Assembly (NCBI RefSeq): GCF_009906835.1
Contig: NZ_CP047652.1
Coordinates: 567,001-631,000, forward strand
DNA: 64,000 nt
Origin: Aristophania vespae
GTDB taxonomy: Bacteria > Pseudomonadota > Alphaproteobacteria > Acetobacterales > Acetobacteraceae
Reading direction: 5' to 3'
In this document: one piece after another, positions 18,605 through 28,532 of the stretch
Numbering within the stretch: the stretch's first letter is position 1
Layout: each line of letters opens with the position of its first letter
Program-made: the position numbers and the translations under genes
Notes under the pieces: model-generated
Told to the model about the DNA's origin: nothing
Database searches by the model: none
The model's input: the letters and a program-made list of their open reading frames with translations, nothing else

Positions 18605-19809
18605 TGAGCGGCAGAGCGTTTCATCAGATACATTGCGACCAGGTAAATCAGGAGACCACCGGCTGAAAGTAGGGCTCCACCCCAACCTACTGAGCCAAGG
18701 CCAAAGCCAGATTCAATAAGCTGAGCAGCAATCCAGGGACCTAAGGCATTAGCCATGTTAAAGGCTGAGTGATTGAGGGCAGCAGCTAACGTCTGGGCCT
18801 CACCAGCCACGTCCATAAGACGTGTTTGCAAAGCGGGGCTCAACATGATGCAGGCAGCAGGAAGCAAAAAGCAGAATATAAGGGCCAACCAGGCGTAAGG
18901 TAGGGTAAGCCAAAAGCCGATCATAAAAATGATGCTCGCTATAAGGGCTATTAGAACTGTTTTATTAAGGTTGCGGTCCACCATAATGCTGCCAAAGGCA
19001 TTACCAGCAACCAGACCCAGCCCATAAATCACCTGATAAATGGAAATGATCCAATGGTTGAGGTGGGTTACTTCAGCCAAGGCTGAAGTAAGGAAGGTAT
19101 AAACGCCGAATAATCCCCCAAAACCAATAGCCCCTGTTAAAAGAGTAAGCCAAACCTGCCCGCTTTTAAGAGCATTAAGTTCAGAAAGAGGGTTAATATC
19201 AGGGTGTGGTTTGTCTTTGGGAATGTAATAAAGCACGCTGAGAATGCAAATAAATCCCAGAAAGGCGATAAATCCGTAAATGATACGCCATGAAACATAT
19301 TGCGAAGCTACACCAAAAGCAGGCGCTCCAATAAGGGTAGAAAGCATTATGCCAGAGAAAACAAACCCAATGGCCCGACCGCGATGTGCATGATCAACAA
19401 GTGATGCGCCAATGAGGGCGGCAATGCCAAAAAAAGCGCCGTGAGGTAGCCCCGTAATAAAGCGCATTGCTTCAATATAAGGAAGTTGGGTGCATAATAT
19501 AGTTGCAATATTGCCAATGATAAAAAGACATAATAGGGCCAGTACCATAGAGCGACGGGATAATTTTGCCCCTGCAACGGCAAGTACAGGGGCGCCAATA
19601 ACCACTCCCAAAGCATAGCTTGATATAACAGGTGTAGCCTGCTCAATGGTTAGATTGAGAGAATGAGCAAAGGCAGGCAAAATGCTCATAATACCAAATT
19701 CGCCAGCTCCGACAGCAAATGTGCCTATAGCCAGCGCAGTTAAAGCTGGCTTGACGCCATGAAGAGGACGTACGCGCTCTACCGCATCATGTGTAATTGC
19801 AGCGTCCAT
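18601..19809 (-). CDS. MFS transporter, AraJ/drug-export type
   Basis: Twelve-helix major facilitator superfamily exporter of the DHA1 drug-proton antiporter group, similar in pattern to AraJ and NepI. The N-terminal helix shows GTFAVGAGEFGIMSILP, typical of the AraJ-like group; helix 4 shows GLPHGAFFGIAALIGASLV. The start at 19809 (MDAAITHDAVERVRPLHG) is preferred over an in-frame ATG 45 codons upstream, because the extra N-terminus is aromatic-rich, unlike the family, and lies in the AT-rich intergenic region. This gives 402 residues. Substrate unknown. Convergent with the MATE gene. Confidence 0.87.
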   Translation of the reverse strand: MDAAITHDAVERVRPLHGVKPALTALAIGTFAVGAGEFGIMSILPAFAHSLNLTIEQATPVISSYALGVVIGAPVLAVAGAKLSRRSMVLALLCLFIIGNIATILCTQLPYIEAMRFITGLPHGAFFGIAALIGASLVDHAHRGRAIGFVFSGIMLSTLIGAPAFGVASQYVSWRIIYGFIAFLGFICILSVLYYIPKDKPHPDINPLSELNALKSGQVWLTLLTGAIGFGGLFGVYTFLTSALAEVTHLNHWIISIYQVIYGLGLVAGNAFGSIMVDRNLNKTVLIALIASIIFMIGFWLTLPYAWLALIFCFLLPAACIMLSPALQTRLMDVAGEAQTLAAALNHSAFNMANALGPWIAAQLIESGFGLGSVGWGGALLSAGGLLIYLVAMYLMKRSAAH

Positions 19810-20123
19810 AATTAAAATAGTCCAGTATGGAAAAAATGAAAAAGATAGATAATCGACGCTTACAAGAGAGGATCTTATCTGCCAAGAGTAAAGATAAAAA
19901 TGAAGATAACTTGACAAAATAACCTTACTGCTGTAACCGCCCATCTATTGCTGGGAAAGTGGGTGTCTCGGCGGTTTTAGCGTAGATAGACTGTGTATCT
20001 GCACTTTAACTGTAGCGTGATATTCCGTTCTCCTCCGATGAGGGAGGAGAAACTACCAGCGCAACAAAATGATGTGCCTCTGCACAGTTTAGGGCATATC
20101 TGATCGAGAATTAGGGATAACCT
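19810..20123. other. 314-bp divergent intergenic region (MFS / rpsD)
   Basis: No gene seen. It holds the promoter regions of the minus-strand MFS gene and of rpsD, and, near the rpsD side, one strong hairpin listed separately. Confidence 0.6.
20028..20051 (+). promoter_or_regulatory. Hairpin in the rpsD leader
   Basis: TTCTCCTCC (20028-20036) and GGAGGAGAA (20043-20051) form a perfect 9-bp stem with a six-base loop, about 72 bases before the rpsD ATG. There is no T-tract, so it is not a terminator. Ribosomal protein S4 represses its own message through a structured leader in other bacteria, so an autoregulatory element is possible. The stem hides a Shine-Dalgarno-like GGAGG that is not the rpsD ribosome site. 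Inference. Confidence 0.4.
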
Positions 20124-20741
20124 ATGTCTAAACGTCTCGCCAGTAAGTATAAAATTAACCGTCGCCTTGGTGTTAACCTTTGGGGTCGTGCAAAATCTCC
20201 AGTTAACCGTCGTGAATATGGCCCAGGTCAGCACGGTCAGCGCCGCCGCTCAAAACCATCTGACTATTCTGTTCAGTTAATGGGTAAGCAAAAGCTTAAA
20301 GGCTATTACGGTAATATCAGCGAGAAGCAATTCCGTCGTTATTATGATGAAGCTGTTCGTCGTAAAGGTGATACATCTGAGAACATGATCGGCCTTCTTG
20401 AGCGCCGTCTTGATGCTGTTGTTTATCGCCTGAAATTTGCAATTACGCCATTTGCTGCACGTCAGTTCATCAATCATGGTCATATTCTTGTTAATGGCAA
20501 ACGCGTTAACATTCCTTCCTACCTTCTAAAAGAAGGTGACGTTGTTGAAGTGCGCGAAAAATCCAAGCAACTGGCCATCGTGCTTGATGCTGTTCAAAGC
20601 GCAGAACGTGATACACCAGACTATCTGGAAGTTGATCATCGTCAGATGAAAGGTACATTCATTCGCGTACCTCAGCTTTCTGACGTTCCTTATCCTGTTC
20701 AGATGGAACCAAACCTGGTCGTCGAGTATTACTCCCGTTAA
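20124..20741 (+). CDS. rpsD: 30S ribosomal protein S4
   Basis: Primary 16S rRNA-binding protein of the small subunit, organising the 5' domain. The product starts [20 protein letters not shown]. It has the [10 protein letters not shown] segment and the S4 RNA-binding domain from about residue 95 ([13 protein letters not shown]), including [18 protein letters not shown]. At 205 residues it is the standard length for alphaproteobacteria. Codon use is GC-richer and more biased than neighbours, as expected for high expression. It is transcribed alone with a GC-rich terminator, as often in this class. Confidence 0.98.
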   Translation: MSKRLASKYKINRRLGVNLWGRAKSPVNRREYGPGQHGQRRRSKPSDYSVQLMGKQKLKGYYGNISEKQFRRYYDEAVRRKGDTSENMIGLLERRLDAVVYRLKFAITPFAARQFINHGHILVNGKRVNIPSYLLKEGDVVEVREKSKQLAIVLDAVQSAERDTPDYLEVDHRQMKGTFIRVPQLSDVPYPVQMEPNLVVEYYSR

Positions 20742-20780
20742 TATCGGTTTTTATCGATTACCGGTTTATTTGGCTACGGG

Positions 20781-20819
20781 ACGCCGGACGGGATTTATCC
20801 GTCCGGCGTTTTTCGTTTT
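20781..20819 (+). terminator. Rho-independent terminator of rpsD
   Basis: Perfect 11-bp GC-rich stem ACGCCGGACGG / CCGTCCGGCGT followed by TTTTCGTTTT. Strong intrinsic terminator placed 40 bases after the stop. Confidence 0.92.
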
Positions 20820-20843
20820 AAGTTTTTTTCATTGTAGGCCTTC

Positions 20844-22394
20844 ATGTCTGACCAATCTCATCCAACTGATATAACGCGTGAAATTTCAAGACGGCGGACA
20901 TTTGCAATCATCTCCCACCCTGATGCTGGTAAAACAACACTGACAGAGCGCATTTTGCGTGCTGGTGGGGCTATTCAAATGGCAGGTAATGTGCGCGCCA
21001 AAGGCGAGCGCCGTCGTACACGTTCTGACTGGATGGGTATTGAACGTGACCGTGGTATTTCAGTTGTGACATCGGTCATGACCTTTAATTATGGCGGTTG
21101 CGTATTTAATTTGCTTGATACCCCAGGCCATGAAGACTTCTCGGAAGATACATACCGCACTCTTACGGCTGTTGATTGTGCCGTGATGGTTATTGATGCC
21201 GCTAAAGGTATTGAGGCACGCACCCGGAAGCTTTTTGAAATTTGCCGCCTGCGTGACATTCCTATTGTGACATTTATCAATAAAATGGACCGTGAAGCGC
21301 AGGATTGTTTTGCTCTTCTCGACGAAATTTCGAGCACGCTGGCTTTGGATGTTTCACCAGCAACATGGCCAGTTGGTCGTGCCGCCAAATTTATTGGCAC
21401 ATATGACATTCGCACAAAAAAACTTCACACAAAGGAGCCTTTGCCTGAAGGTGATCCACGCCGTGTAGAATTAGAAGAAGAATGTGCTTTAGCAGAGGGG
21501 GTTTTACCAGCCTTTGACAAAGACTCATTTGATGAGGGGCATTTAACGCCTGTTTTCTTTGGTTCTGCCATGAAAGAAATTGGCGTTACCGATCTTCTTG
21601 ATGCCCTTGTTGCTTATGGTCCACCACCTCGTGCACAGCAAACTGAAACGAGAGAAGTGCGGGCAGATGAGGAAAAAGTCACGGCCTTAATTTTTAAAAT
21701 TCAAGCCAATATGGATCCTAATCACCGTGATCGTATGGCGTTTGCACGGGTGTGTTCTGGGCGCCTGACACGCGGTATGAAGCTTAAACATGTGCGTATC
21801 AACAAACAATTTGCACTTCACACACCTCAATTTTTCTTTGCTCAAGACCGGCAATTAGTGGAAGAGGCTTTCGGTGGTGATGTTGTTGGTATCCCAAACC
21901 ACGGCACTCTACGTATTGGTGACACGCTCACAGAAGGTGAGGATTTACGTTTTACAGGTGTGCCTTATTTTGCTCCTGAAATATTAAGGCGTGTGCGTTT
22001 GGATGATGCTATGAAAGCTAAAAAGTTACGTCAGGCTCTTGTGGAGTTGGCCGAGGAAGGTGTTGTTCAGCTTTTCCGGCCCCAGGATGGGGCTCCACCA
22101 ATTGTGGGTGTTGTAGGGACATTGCAGCTTGATGTGCTTCAGTCTCGTCTGGGTGCTGAATATAACGTGCCTGTAGGGTTCGATAGTACGCCCTTTAATT
22201 TGGCTCGCTGGGTGACTGGGGATAAAACTGCACTTGAAGACTTTGCGTCTCTTAACCGCACAGCCATGGCTGATGATGTGGATGGCGACCCGGTCTTTTT
22301 AGCCAGCTCTTCTTTTATGATGAGCCGCGCTGCCGAGCAAAACCCTAAACTTAATTTTCATGACATTAAGCAAATAGGGTTGGCAGGAGAATAA
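20844..22394 (+). CDS. prfC: Peptide chain release factor 3
   Basis: Translational GTPase that removes RF1/RF2 from the ribosome after peptide release. The G domain is intact: G1 SHPDAGKTTLTERI, the switch region DRGISVVTSVMTF, G3 DTPGHEDFSEDTYRTL, and G4 NKMDRE. A domain II beta barrel and a C-terminal RF3-specific domain follow. At 516 residues it is close to the usual 525-530. The only close homologue would be EF-G, but the short length and the SVVTSVM sequence identify RF3. The gene sits alone between rpsD and a convergent gene. Confidence 0.97.
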   Translation: MSDQSHPTDITREISRRRTFAIISHPDAGKTTLTERILRAGGAIQMAGNVRAKGERRRTRSDWMGIERDRGISVVTSVMTFNYGGCVFNLLDTPGHEDFSEDTYRTLTAVDCAVMVIDAAKGIEARTRKLFEICRLRDIPIVTFINKMDREAQDCFALLDEISSTLALDVSPATWPVGRAAKFIGTYDIRTKKLHTKEPLPEGDPRRVELEEECALAEGVLPAFDKDSFDEGHLTPVFFGSAMKEIGVTDLLDALVAYGPPPRAQQTETREVRADEEKVTALIFKIQANMDPNHRDRMAFARVCSGRLTRGMKLKHVRINKQFALHTPQFFFAQDRQLVEEAFGGDVVGIPNHGTLRIGDTLTEGEDLRFTGVPYFAPEILRRVRLDDAMKAKKLRQALVELAEEGVVQLFRPQDGAPPIVGVVGTLQLDVLQSRLGAEYNVPVGFDSTPFNLARWVTGDKTALEDFASLNRTAMADDVDGDPVFLASSSFMMSRAAEQNPKLNFHDIKQIGLAGE

Positions 22395-22397
22395 GAC

Positions 22398-23258
22398 CTA
22401 TAATGGGTCTAACTTGATAGAGACAGGGCAGTGGTCACTTAAACGCTTTGTGTCTCTATCAAGTTGATAGGTCATTACGCGTAAACTATCAGGCACGAGC
22501 CATTTTTGTGCTTTGCCACCAAGAATAATATGATCAATAAAGCGTGACCCGCCCTGACAGGGACTAGCTAGGCCGGCTGTGACAAGTGTTAGGGGTGCGT
22601 CCTCTCTCAAAGAGATAAAGGCCGGATCTTGCAGAGTAAAACGGCGGTTGAAATCACCTAAAATAGCGTAAGGAACAGCTTCATCTTCACGCTCTAAAAT
22701 CCAGTTTTCCAAAATAGAAAATTGCTGTGCAAGGATAGGGCAGGAATGTTTTTTCTCTGTTAAGCGGCGCGCCCAACATCCTGTTTTTAAATGCACAATC
22801 AGCAAGCGTAAACTTTGATTATCCCAATGGAGGGTAATGTCCAGGCCTGTTCTTAGGGCGTGTTTCGCACCTGGAGGCGCAACGTTAAGGGCCGTTACTT
22901 CAGGATTTACGGTAAATGAAATTGGCTTTTTAATAACCAAACCGACACGCTGCACTATAGGTTCTGATGAAAGAACAATATTATATTGTGCAGGATCAAA
23001 TATTTTTTCTAATGCCTCTTTCGTCTCTACTTCTTCTACAGCGATGACATCGCTATCGAGATGAGTGGCATAAAATTTTAAGCGTGAAAAATCTTGTTCG
23101 GAACGAAATGGAATATCGTCAGGAACATTTAAGTCACCGCGATGGCGTAAAGTGAGCCACTCTAAATTCCATGTTGTTAATTTCAAAGGGTGGGCAAAAG
23201 AGGGATATGCCCACCCCAATATGCTTAAAACAAGAAAGCAAAATCGGAAAATAAGCAC
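22398..23258 (-). CDS. Exported endonuclease/exonuclease/phosphatase family protein
   Basis: EEP-fold (DNase I/sphingomyelinase-like) metal-dependent phosphodiesterase, substrate unknown. A signal peptide (MLIFRFCFLVLSILGWAYP, cleavage near SFAH) sends it to the periplasm or outside. Catalytic-type residues are visible in order: TWNLEW (Asn), AVEEVET (metal Glu), LIVHLKTGC (His), LGDFNRR (Asp/Asn pair), FIDHIIL, and the final SDHCPVSI (Asp-His). All active-site elements are therefore present. At 286 residues length is typical. The start overlaps the carbonic anhydrase stop by one base, so the genes form a two-gene operon. Could be an extracellular nuclease or a lipid phosphodiesterase; sequence does not decide. 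Confidence 0.82.
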   Translation of the reverse strand: MLIFRFCFLVLSILGWAYPSFAHPLKLTTWNLEWLTLRHRGDLNVPDDIPFRSEQDFSRLKFYATHLDSDVIAVEEVETKEALEKIFDPAQYNIVLSSEPIVQRVGLVIKKPISFTVNPEVTALNVAPPGAKHALRTGLDITLHWDNQSLRLLIVHLKTGCWARRLTEKKHSCPILAQQFSILENWILEREDEAVPYAILGDFNRRFTLQDPAFISLREDAPLTLVTAGLASPCQGGSRFIDHIILGGKAQKWLVPDSLRVMTYQLDRDTKRLSDHCPVSIKLDPL

Positions 23259-23941
23259 TATTCTTTAGAATTTTTCCGCGTTTTAAGGATTTTAAGCATT
23301 TCTTTTGATGGAATGAATTTACCAGTATCTTCATCAATAACGGAAATTTTTCCGTTTTTAATATCGTAATACCAACCTTCAATGCTCACTTCATTGCGTG
23401 ACAAAGCTTTGGCAACGGCTGGATGAGTTTTAAGATGGGTCAATTGAAGCAAAATATTCGCTTCAGTCAGAGACTGCACATCTTTGGGGCCAGCATCTTC
23501 GGCACGTAAATCACTAAATTGCGCCCGTGCCGCTTCGGCACTCATAAGCCAGCGTCGCACTGTGGGCATCGTATTTAGTTTTTCGCTATTAAGGTCTAAT
23601 AGCGCATGCATGGCGCCGCAGTTCGAATGCCCACAAATAATAATGTTCTTAACTTTAAGAATGCCAAGAGCATATTCTATGGCAGAAGAAACACCACCTA
23701 CCATTTCGCCATAAGCAGGCACGATATTGCCGACATTACGAATAATAAAAAGTTCACCAGGTTCAGTCTGGGTAATCATCCCTGGGCTGATACGACTGTC
23801 TGCACATGTGATAAAAAGGACAGGAGGAGACTGATCGTAAGCAAGGCTCTGAAAAAGATCTTTATTCTGAGGATAAACTTCATCCTCAAACTTACAAACT
23901 CCTTCAAGAACTTCTATGAGAGAATTTTTATTAAAAGCCAT
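23258..23941 (-). CDS. can: Beta-class carbonic anhydrase
   Basis: Zinc enzyme interconverting CO2 and bicarbonate, supplying bicarbonate to carboxylases. Zinc ligands and the catalytic dyad are seen in CADSRISPG (Cys, Asp/Arg pair) and HSNCGAMHAL (His, Cys). A GNIVPAYG-type segment lies between them. At 227 residues it matches the bacterial plant-type clade. No signal peptide, so cytoplasmic. It heads a unit with the exported EEP protein. Acetyl-CoA carboxylase subunit accA, a bicarbonate user, also lies in this window but is not adjacent. Confidence 0.94.
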   Translation of the reverse strand: MAFNKNSLIEVLEGVCKFEDEVYPQNKDLFQSLAYDQSPPVLFITCADSRISPGMITQTEPGELFIIRNVGNIVPAYGEMVGGVSSAIEYALGILKVKNIIICGHSNCGAMHALLDLNSEKLNTMPTVRRWLMSAEAARAQFSDLRAEDAGPKDVQSLTEANILLQLTHLKTHPAVAKALSRNEVSIEGWYYDIKNGKISVIDEDTGKFIPSKEMLKILKTRKNSKE

Positions 23942-24108
23942 GTATAGTTCCTCTATCAGAGTGTTTTCACTTGCTTAAAGGATGCAATCCTTCACAGGCT
24001 TTTAAAACTATGCGCGGAAACAGATAAATAAACACCTTAAATTTTTGTAAGGCATTGTTATTTAAGGCGCTTTACAGAACTTTTTTGCCTCTAAAGCGCC
24101 CCTAATAT

Positions 24109-26745
24109 CTAGGCCTGTTTCAATTTTTCGCGGATCATATCAAAGACAGCATTTTCTGCTGTTTCTGTGCCGCCAGCCTGTGCCATGTTGGGGCGACCGC
24201 CGCCACCTTTTCCGCCCATTAGAGGCGATGCTTCCCTGACTAAATCGACGGCATTAATACGATCAGTCAGGTCAGGTGATATGGCAATAATTAGACTGCC
24301 GCGATCATTAGCATTTGAAAGAAGCGCAATAACACCACTTTTAACTTGTTTGAGAAGTGTTTCAGCTAACCCTTTGAGATCACGAGGATTAATGTCGCCT
24401 AATAAACGACCCATAAATTTTATATTATTGATTTCTTCCAAAGCTTCTGACGCATTAGCCATTACGAGCTTTTGTTGTAATGAAGAAATCTGATTATTAA
24501 GAAGCTTGCGCTCTTCTAACAGGGACTCAAGCTTTTGGGGCAATTTTGCTGGCGTTACTTTTAGAAGATCAGAAACTTGCTGCAATAAAGCTTCATTTGA
24601 ATGAGCAACATCCTCAGCAGCCTTACCACATACAGCCTCAATGCGTCTTACACCCGATGAAATTCCCGTTTCTGAAAGAATACGAAAAAGTCCGATTTCA
24701 CCCAAACGCTTTACGTGCGTGCCACCACAAAGTTCAATAGAGTAAGCAGAACGTTTCTCATCTCCATCTCCCATTGTAACAACGCGTACTTCGTCGCCGT
24801 ACTTTTCTCCAAATAGTGCCATAGCTCCTTCAGCAACAGCCTGCTCTTTGGTTAAAAGCCGGGTTTTGACTTCACTATTAGCACGTATCAGGGCATTGAC
24901 TTCCTGCTCAACAGTGTGAATTTCTTCAGCTGTTAAAGGACGTGGTTGGCTAATATCAAAACGCAAACGGTCAGGTGAATTTAAACTTCCCTTTTGCGTA
25001 ACATGCTCACCAATTTGGCGCCTAAGGGCTTCATGTAATAAGTGCGTAGCTGAGTGATGAGCGCGCGTTTGTGAACGACGGTCATGGTCAATATCTGCAT
25101 GTACGGTCATGCCGGGTTTAAGTATGCCCTGGACAACCTTACCGTAATGTACAATGAGATCACCGTTTTTCTTTTGAGTATCGGTAATCTCCACTAACAA
25201 ATTATCAGCTTTTAATGTGCCATGATCCCCAACCTGACCGCCACTTTCACCATAAAAAGGTGTTTGGTTAAGGACTATGGCAACATCTGTGCCTTCAGGG
25301 GCTTCAGCAAGTTCATTTTGGCCGTTAAAAACCGCCTGTACCTCGGCTTCAGCACTTTCAGAGACGTACCCTAAAAATTCGCTGGCACCGAAACGATCAC
25401 GGGCATCAAACCATATGGTTTCAACATCTGTATCTCCAGAGCCAACCCAGGCAGCGCGAGCACGCTTGCGCTGCTCAGCCATAGCGGCTTCAAACCCTTT
25501 TTCATCAACACCGTGGCCACGTTCGCGGAGCACATCCTGTGTCAAATCTAGGGGGAAACCATAGGTATCATACAGTTTAAAGGCGACATCGCCAGCCAGA
25601 ATTCCCTTATCAGAAAGACGTGAAGCTTCGTCATCAAGCAGGGCAAGGCCTCGTGTTAGAAGAGCAGCAAAGCGTTCTTCTTCACCGCGGATAGTTTCTG
25701 TAATAAGGGCTTTATGTTGAGCAAGCTCGGGATAGGCATTACCCATCTGCCCAATCAGGGCGGGTAATAGGCGATAAAATACCGGTTCTCTTGCGCCCAT
25801 TATATGAAGATGTCGCATGGCTCGGCGCATTATGCGGCGCAACACATAACCACGACCTTCTCTTGAGGGGAGAACGCCATCAGCAATCAGGAATGCTGTA
25901 GAGCGTAAATGGTCAGCAACCACGCGGTGGCTTGTTTTAAAACTCCCATCAGCATCTTGGTTTAAGATGTCGGCTGATGCTTCTATTAAAGCGCGCAGCG
26001 TATCAGTGTCGTAATTGTCACGCTTGCCTTGCATCACAGCGGCGAAGCGTTCTAATCCCATTCCTGTATCAATTGAAGGACGAGGAAGATTTGTGCGTTC
26101 GCCAGAACTTTGCTCGAAATATTGCATGAAAACCAAGTTCCAGATTTCAACAAATCTGTCACCATCTTCATCCGGGCTTCCAGGAGGGCCACCTGCTACT
26201 TCTGGGCCGTGGTCATAAAATATTTCGGAGCAGGGGCCGCAGGGGCCAGTATCTCCCATACGCCAGAAATTATCTGATGTAGAAATACGTATGATTTTAT
26301 CGTCGGAAAAGCCTGCAATTTTTTTCCAAAGCGTAGCGGCTTCTTCGTCTTCTGCATAAACTGTAGCAAGGAGCTTGTCTTTAGAAAGACCAAAATTTTT
26401 CGTAAGCAGGTTCCAGGCAAACTCAATAGCCTCAGCCTTAAAATAATCACCAAAGCTGAAATTGCCCATCATCTCAAAAAAAGTATGATGTCGGGCTGTA
26501 TAACCTACATTATCAAGGTCATTATGCTTACCACCGGCACGCACAACCTTTTGAGCTGTTGTAGCTCTTTTATAAGGGCGCGTTTCCTGGCCCGTAAATA
26601 TGTTTTTAAAGGGCACCATACCTGCATTCGTAAAAAGCAGAGTAGGGTCATTTTGCGGAACTAATGAGGCTGAAGGCAGAATCTGGTGCCCTTCAGCGGC
26701 AAAATGATCAAGGAAAGCGGAGCGAATGTCGTTCGTGCTGGTCAT
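24109..26745 (-). CDS. alaS: Alanyl-tRNA synthetase
   Basis: Class II synthetase charging tRNA-Ala, with proofreading of mischarged serine and glycine. Domain order: catalytic core (residues 1 to about 240; [16 protein letters not shown] and [20 protein letters not shown] regions), a tRNA-recognition helical part, an editing domain with [12 protein letters not shown] and [10 protein letters not shown] zinc-type ligands (about residues 560-680), and the C-terminal oligomerisation domain ending in a Gly-rich [16 protein letters not shown] segment. At 878 residues it is full length. It usually follows recA in alphaproteobacteria, but here a GtrA gene lies upstream on the same strand. No terminator recognised in the gap to can. 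Confidence 0.98.
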   Translation of the reverse strand: MTSTNDIRSAFLDHFAAEGHQILPSASLVPQNDPTLLFTNAGMVPFKNIFTGQETRPYKRATTAQKVVRAGGKHNDLDNVGYTARHHTFFEMMGNFSFGDYFKAEAIEFAWNLLTKNFGLSKDKLLATVYAEDEEAATLWKKIAGFSDDKIIRISTSDNFWRMGDTGPCGPCSEIFYDHGPEVAGGPPGSPDEDGDRFVEIWNLVFMQYFEQSSGERTNLPRPSIDTGMGLERFAAVMQGKRDNYDTDTLRALIEASADILNQDADGSFKTSHRVVADHLRSTAFLIADGVLPSREGRGYVLRRIMRRAMRHLHIMGAREPVFYRLLPALIGQMGNAYPELAQHKALITETIRGEEERFAALLTRGLALLDDEASRLSDKGILAGDVAFKLYDTYGFPLDLTQDVLRERGHGVDEKGFEAAMAEQRKRARAAWVGSGDTDVETIWFDARDRFGASEFLGYVSESAEAEVQAVFNGQNELAEAPEGTDVAIVLNQTPFYGESGGQVGDHGTLKADNLLVEITDTQKKNGDLIVHYGKVVQGILKPGMTVHADIDHDRRSQTRAHHSATHLLHEALRRQIGEHVTQKGSLNSPDRLRFDISQPRPLTAEEIHTVEQEVNALIRANSEVKTRLLTKEQAVAEGAMALFGEKYGDEVRVVTMGDGDEKRSAYSIELCGGTHVKRLGEIGLFRILSETGISSGVRRIEAVCGKAAEDVAHSNEALLQQVSDLLKVTPAKLPQKLESLLEERKLLNNQISSLQQKLVMANASEALEEINNIKFMGRLLGDINPRDLKGLAETLLKQVKSGVIALLSNANDRGSLIIAISPDLTDRINAVDLVREASPLMGGKGGGGRPNMAQAGGTETAENAVFDMIREKLKQA

Positions 26746-26897
26746 GGGCTTGTATTTCTGGTTCCAGACATAGAGGTGAAATTTCCTATGTTCCTAACTG
26801 ATTGTTACGGTCTTGGAAATGGAAACGGCACTGAGTTGGAAAATGAGGTTTATATTTAATAGAGAAAAGCTGGTATTTTCAAAGATTTTACAAAAAT

Positions 26898-27308
26898 TTA
26901 TGGTTTATTTGTAGCAAAAAATACACAACGTCGCGTTAGTAAAAAATTAGCTATCATCCCACCTAATGCCCCGCAAAAGAGAATTAACAAAGTCTCGTTT
27001 CTCATATGGGGTACATAATGGTGCAAGATAAGTGTAATACCCCGGTTTATAAAAAAACCTGGTATATTTGCTAAAATAAAGCGTACCCACTGAAAAGCTG
27101 GTTTTTGGCTGTCTCGTGAGCTTTTTCGGAAGGTCCAAATTCGGTTTAAGCACCAATTCCATGAGGCAGACGTAAAATAGGCGCACAAAACTGCAATATG
27201 AAAGGGGCTAAATTCTAGGCATAAATTTAGTGTTAACCAGTCAATTAAAAGACCGGTTGTTCCTACAAGACCAAAGCGAAAAAATTCTGTCAAAAAAGCC
27301 CAGTTCAT
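26898..27308 (-). CDS. GtrA-like flippase-family membrane protein
   Basis: Four hydrophobic segments over 136 residues, with the typical GtrA start FLTEFFRFGLVGTTGLLIDW and the NRIWTFRKS element after the second helix. Members flip or help move polyprenyl-linked sugars in O-antigen or cell-wall glycosylation. No glycosyltransferase partner (GtrB type) is adjacent here, so its pathway is unknown. It lies upstream of alaS on the same strand, but the 152-base gap argues against tight coupling. The family call is good; the function is inferred. Confidence 0.85.
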   Translation of the reverse strand: MNWAFLTEFFRFGLVGTTGLLIDWLTLNLCLEFSPFHIAVLCAYFTSASWNWCLNRIWTFRKSSRDSQKPAFQWVRFILANIPGFFINRGITLILHHYVPHMRNETLLILFCGALGGMIANFLLTRRCVFFATNKP

Positions 27309-27347
27309 GGGCGTTTATGTCATTCATTTCCTTGGTGATCAACACAT

Positions 27348-27385
27348 AAAAAAGGGTATCTCTATCTCTAGAGACACCCTTTTTT
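27348..27385. terminator. Rho-independent terminator, ompA copy A
   Basis: AAAAAAGGGT / ACCCTTTTTT stem with an inner TCTCT/AGAGA pairing. On the minus strand it lies 22 bases after the stop. A-run and T-run on both sides make it bidirectional. Confidence 0.9.
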
Positions 27386-27407
27386 GTGAACTAGAAGTCT
27401 GAGGAGA

Positions 27408-28514
27408 TTATTTTAGAATGATCTCGACGCGACGGTTCTGAGGCTCACGAGTGTTAGGAGCTGTAGCTACGAGCGGATGAGCTTCACCATAACCGTGAAT
27501 ATTGATCGCTGTAGCAGGGACGCCATCACGTACGAGCTCAGCTTTTACGCTGTTAGCACGACGGAGGGATAGACCCATGTTGTATTTCTGACCACGTGGA
27601 CCAGGATGAGCAGCGGAGTTATCGGTGTAGCCGTTAACTTCGATGCGTGTTGTCTGGACGTGAGTAGAAGCCTGAGCTGCCTGAGCTACGATCTCACGAG
27701 CGCGTGGTGTGAGGTTAGCTTTATCCCAGTCGAAGAAGACGAGATATGTGCGAGCAGGCGTTCTCTGAGGAGGAACGACAACATGTGCTGGTGGAGGAGG
27801 TGGTGGTGGTGCATTATCAAAGGCATAACGCAGACCGAGGATGAACTGGTGCTGGTAACGCGTGCCAGTTTTGACCTTGTTGCCTTTAATGTCTTTGTAT
27901 GTGCCGATATTAACACCGGACTCGCTGCCTGTTTGTGTCAGGAAGCGGTATTGTGTTGTAACAGCAAGACCTGGAACACCTGGGATGTCATATGCTGCAC
28001 CGACGATTGCCTGTGCTGCAAAGCCACCGCCTGTGCGTGACATTGAGTTTTGTCCGCCTGGAACGTCATGATGCAGACGGTATTTTTCCCACATATAACC
28101 AGCACCGATACCAACGAACGGTGTGACAGGGACATCAATGCCGAACTGAGCAAGATCAATGTCATAAAGAACATTGATTAATCCGCCATAGCCCTGGTTT
28201 GAGCCTCTTGTATAACCTCTTGGTGAGCCGTTTTTGCCACCAAAGATTTTGTTATATGACTGAGCATAAACACCTTCGACTTCAAGACGAAGGCCGTTGC
28301 CAAAGCCCCAACCAGCAGACAGGAAGCCTGTGTAGCCATCAAGCTGATGCTGACGCCCTGTGTTGCCTGTCGCAGGGGTTGTCATGCGCTGATGCTGAGT
28401 AAGGTTGTAACCAGCCCCTAAGTCGATGTATGGGCCTGTGATTGTGCTAGCCAAAGCAAGCGATGGTGCCGCAACCATCGACGTCACGGCGAGAAGTGCA
28501 GTGCGTATACGCAT
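27408..28514 (-). CDS. OmpA family outer-membrane protein, copy A
   Basis: Two-domain envelope protein. Signal peptide MRIRTALLAVTSMVAAPSLA with cleavage near residue 23. An N-terminal eight-strand beta barrel of about 220 residues has alternating aromatic and glycine patterns (YIDLGAGYNLTQHQ, AGWGFGNGLRLEVEG). A seven-Pro hinge (PPPPPPPAHVV) follows. The C-terminal OmpA/MotB domain binds peptidoglycan: EVNGYTDNSAAH, LSLRRANSVKAEL and NRRVEIILK, holding the Asp and Arg that bind diaminopimelate. It anchors the outer membrane to the wall. Codon bias is strong, as for abundant proteins. Identical to copy B 1448 bp away. Confidence 0.93.
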   Translation of the reverse strand: MRIRTALLAVTSMVAAPSLALASTITGPYIDLGAGYNLTQHQRMTTPATGNTGRQHQLDGYTGFLSAGWGFGNGLRLEVEGVYAQSYNKIFGGKNGSPRGYTRGSNQGYGGLINVLYDIDLAQFGIDVPVTPFVGIGAGYMWEKYRLHHDVPGGQNSMSRTGGGFAAQAIVGAAYDIPGVPGLAVTTQYRFLTQTGSESGVNIGTYKDIKGNKVKTGTRYQHQFILGLRYAFDNAPPPPPPPAHVVVPPQRTPARTYLVFFDWDKANLTPRAREIVAQAAQASTHVQTTRIEVNGYTDNSAAHPGPRGQKYNMGLSLRRANSVKAELVRDGVPATAINIHGYGEAHPLVATAPNTREPQNRRVEIILK

Positions 28515-28532
28515 TTCTTACTCGTCCTTATT

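Larger units (their letters stand above)
27342..28532. repeat. Direct repeat copy A (ompA-like gene with its terminator)
   Basis: About 1191 bp that matches 28790-29980 at a constant offset of 1448 bp. The match includes the whole 368-codon gene, its downstream hairpin, the start region and the ribosome site, and ends abruptly at both edges. The encoded proteins and the opposite-strand reading frames are identical in both copies, indicating nucleotide identity or near identity. Confidence 0.95.

Noticed and set aside
27606-28040. Cys-rich 144-residue reading frame opposite ompA copy A (and its twin at 29054-29488)
   Set aside because: Lies antisense to a well-supported gene with strong codon bias; no ribosome site; duplicated only because the unit is duplicated.
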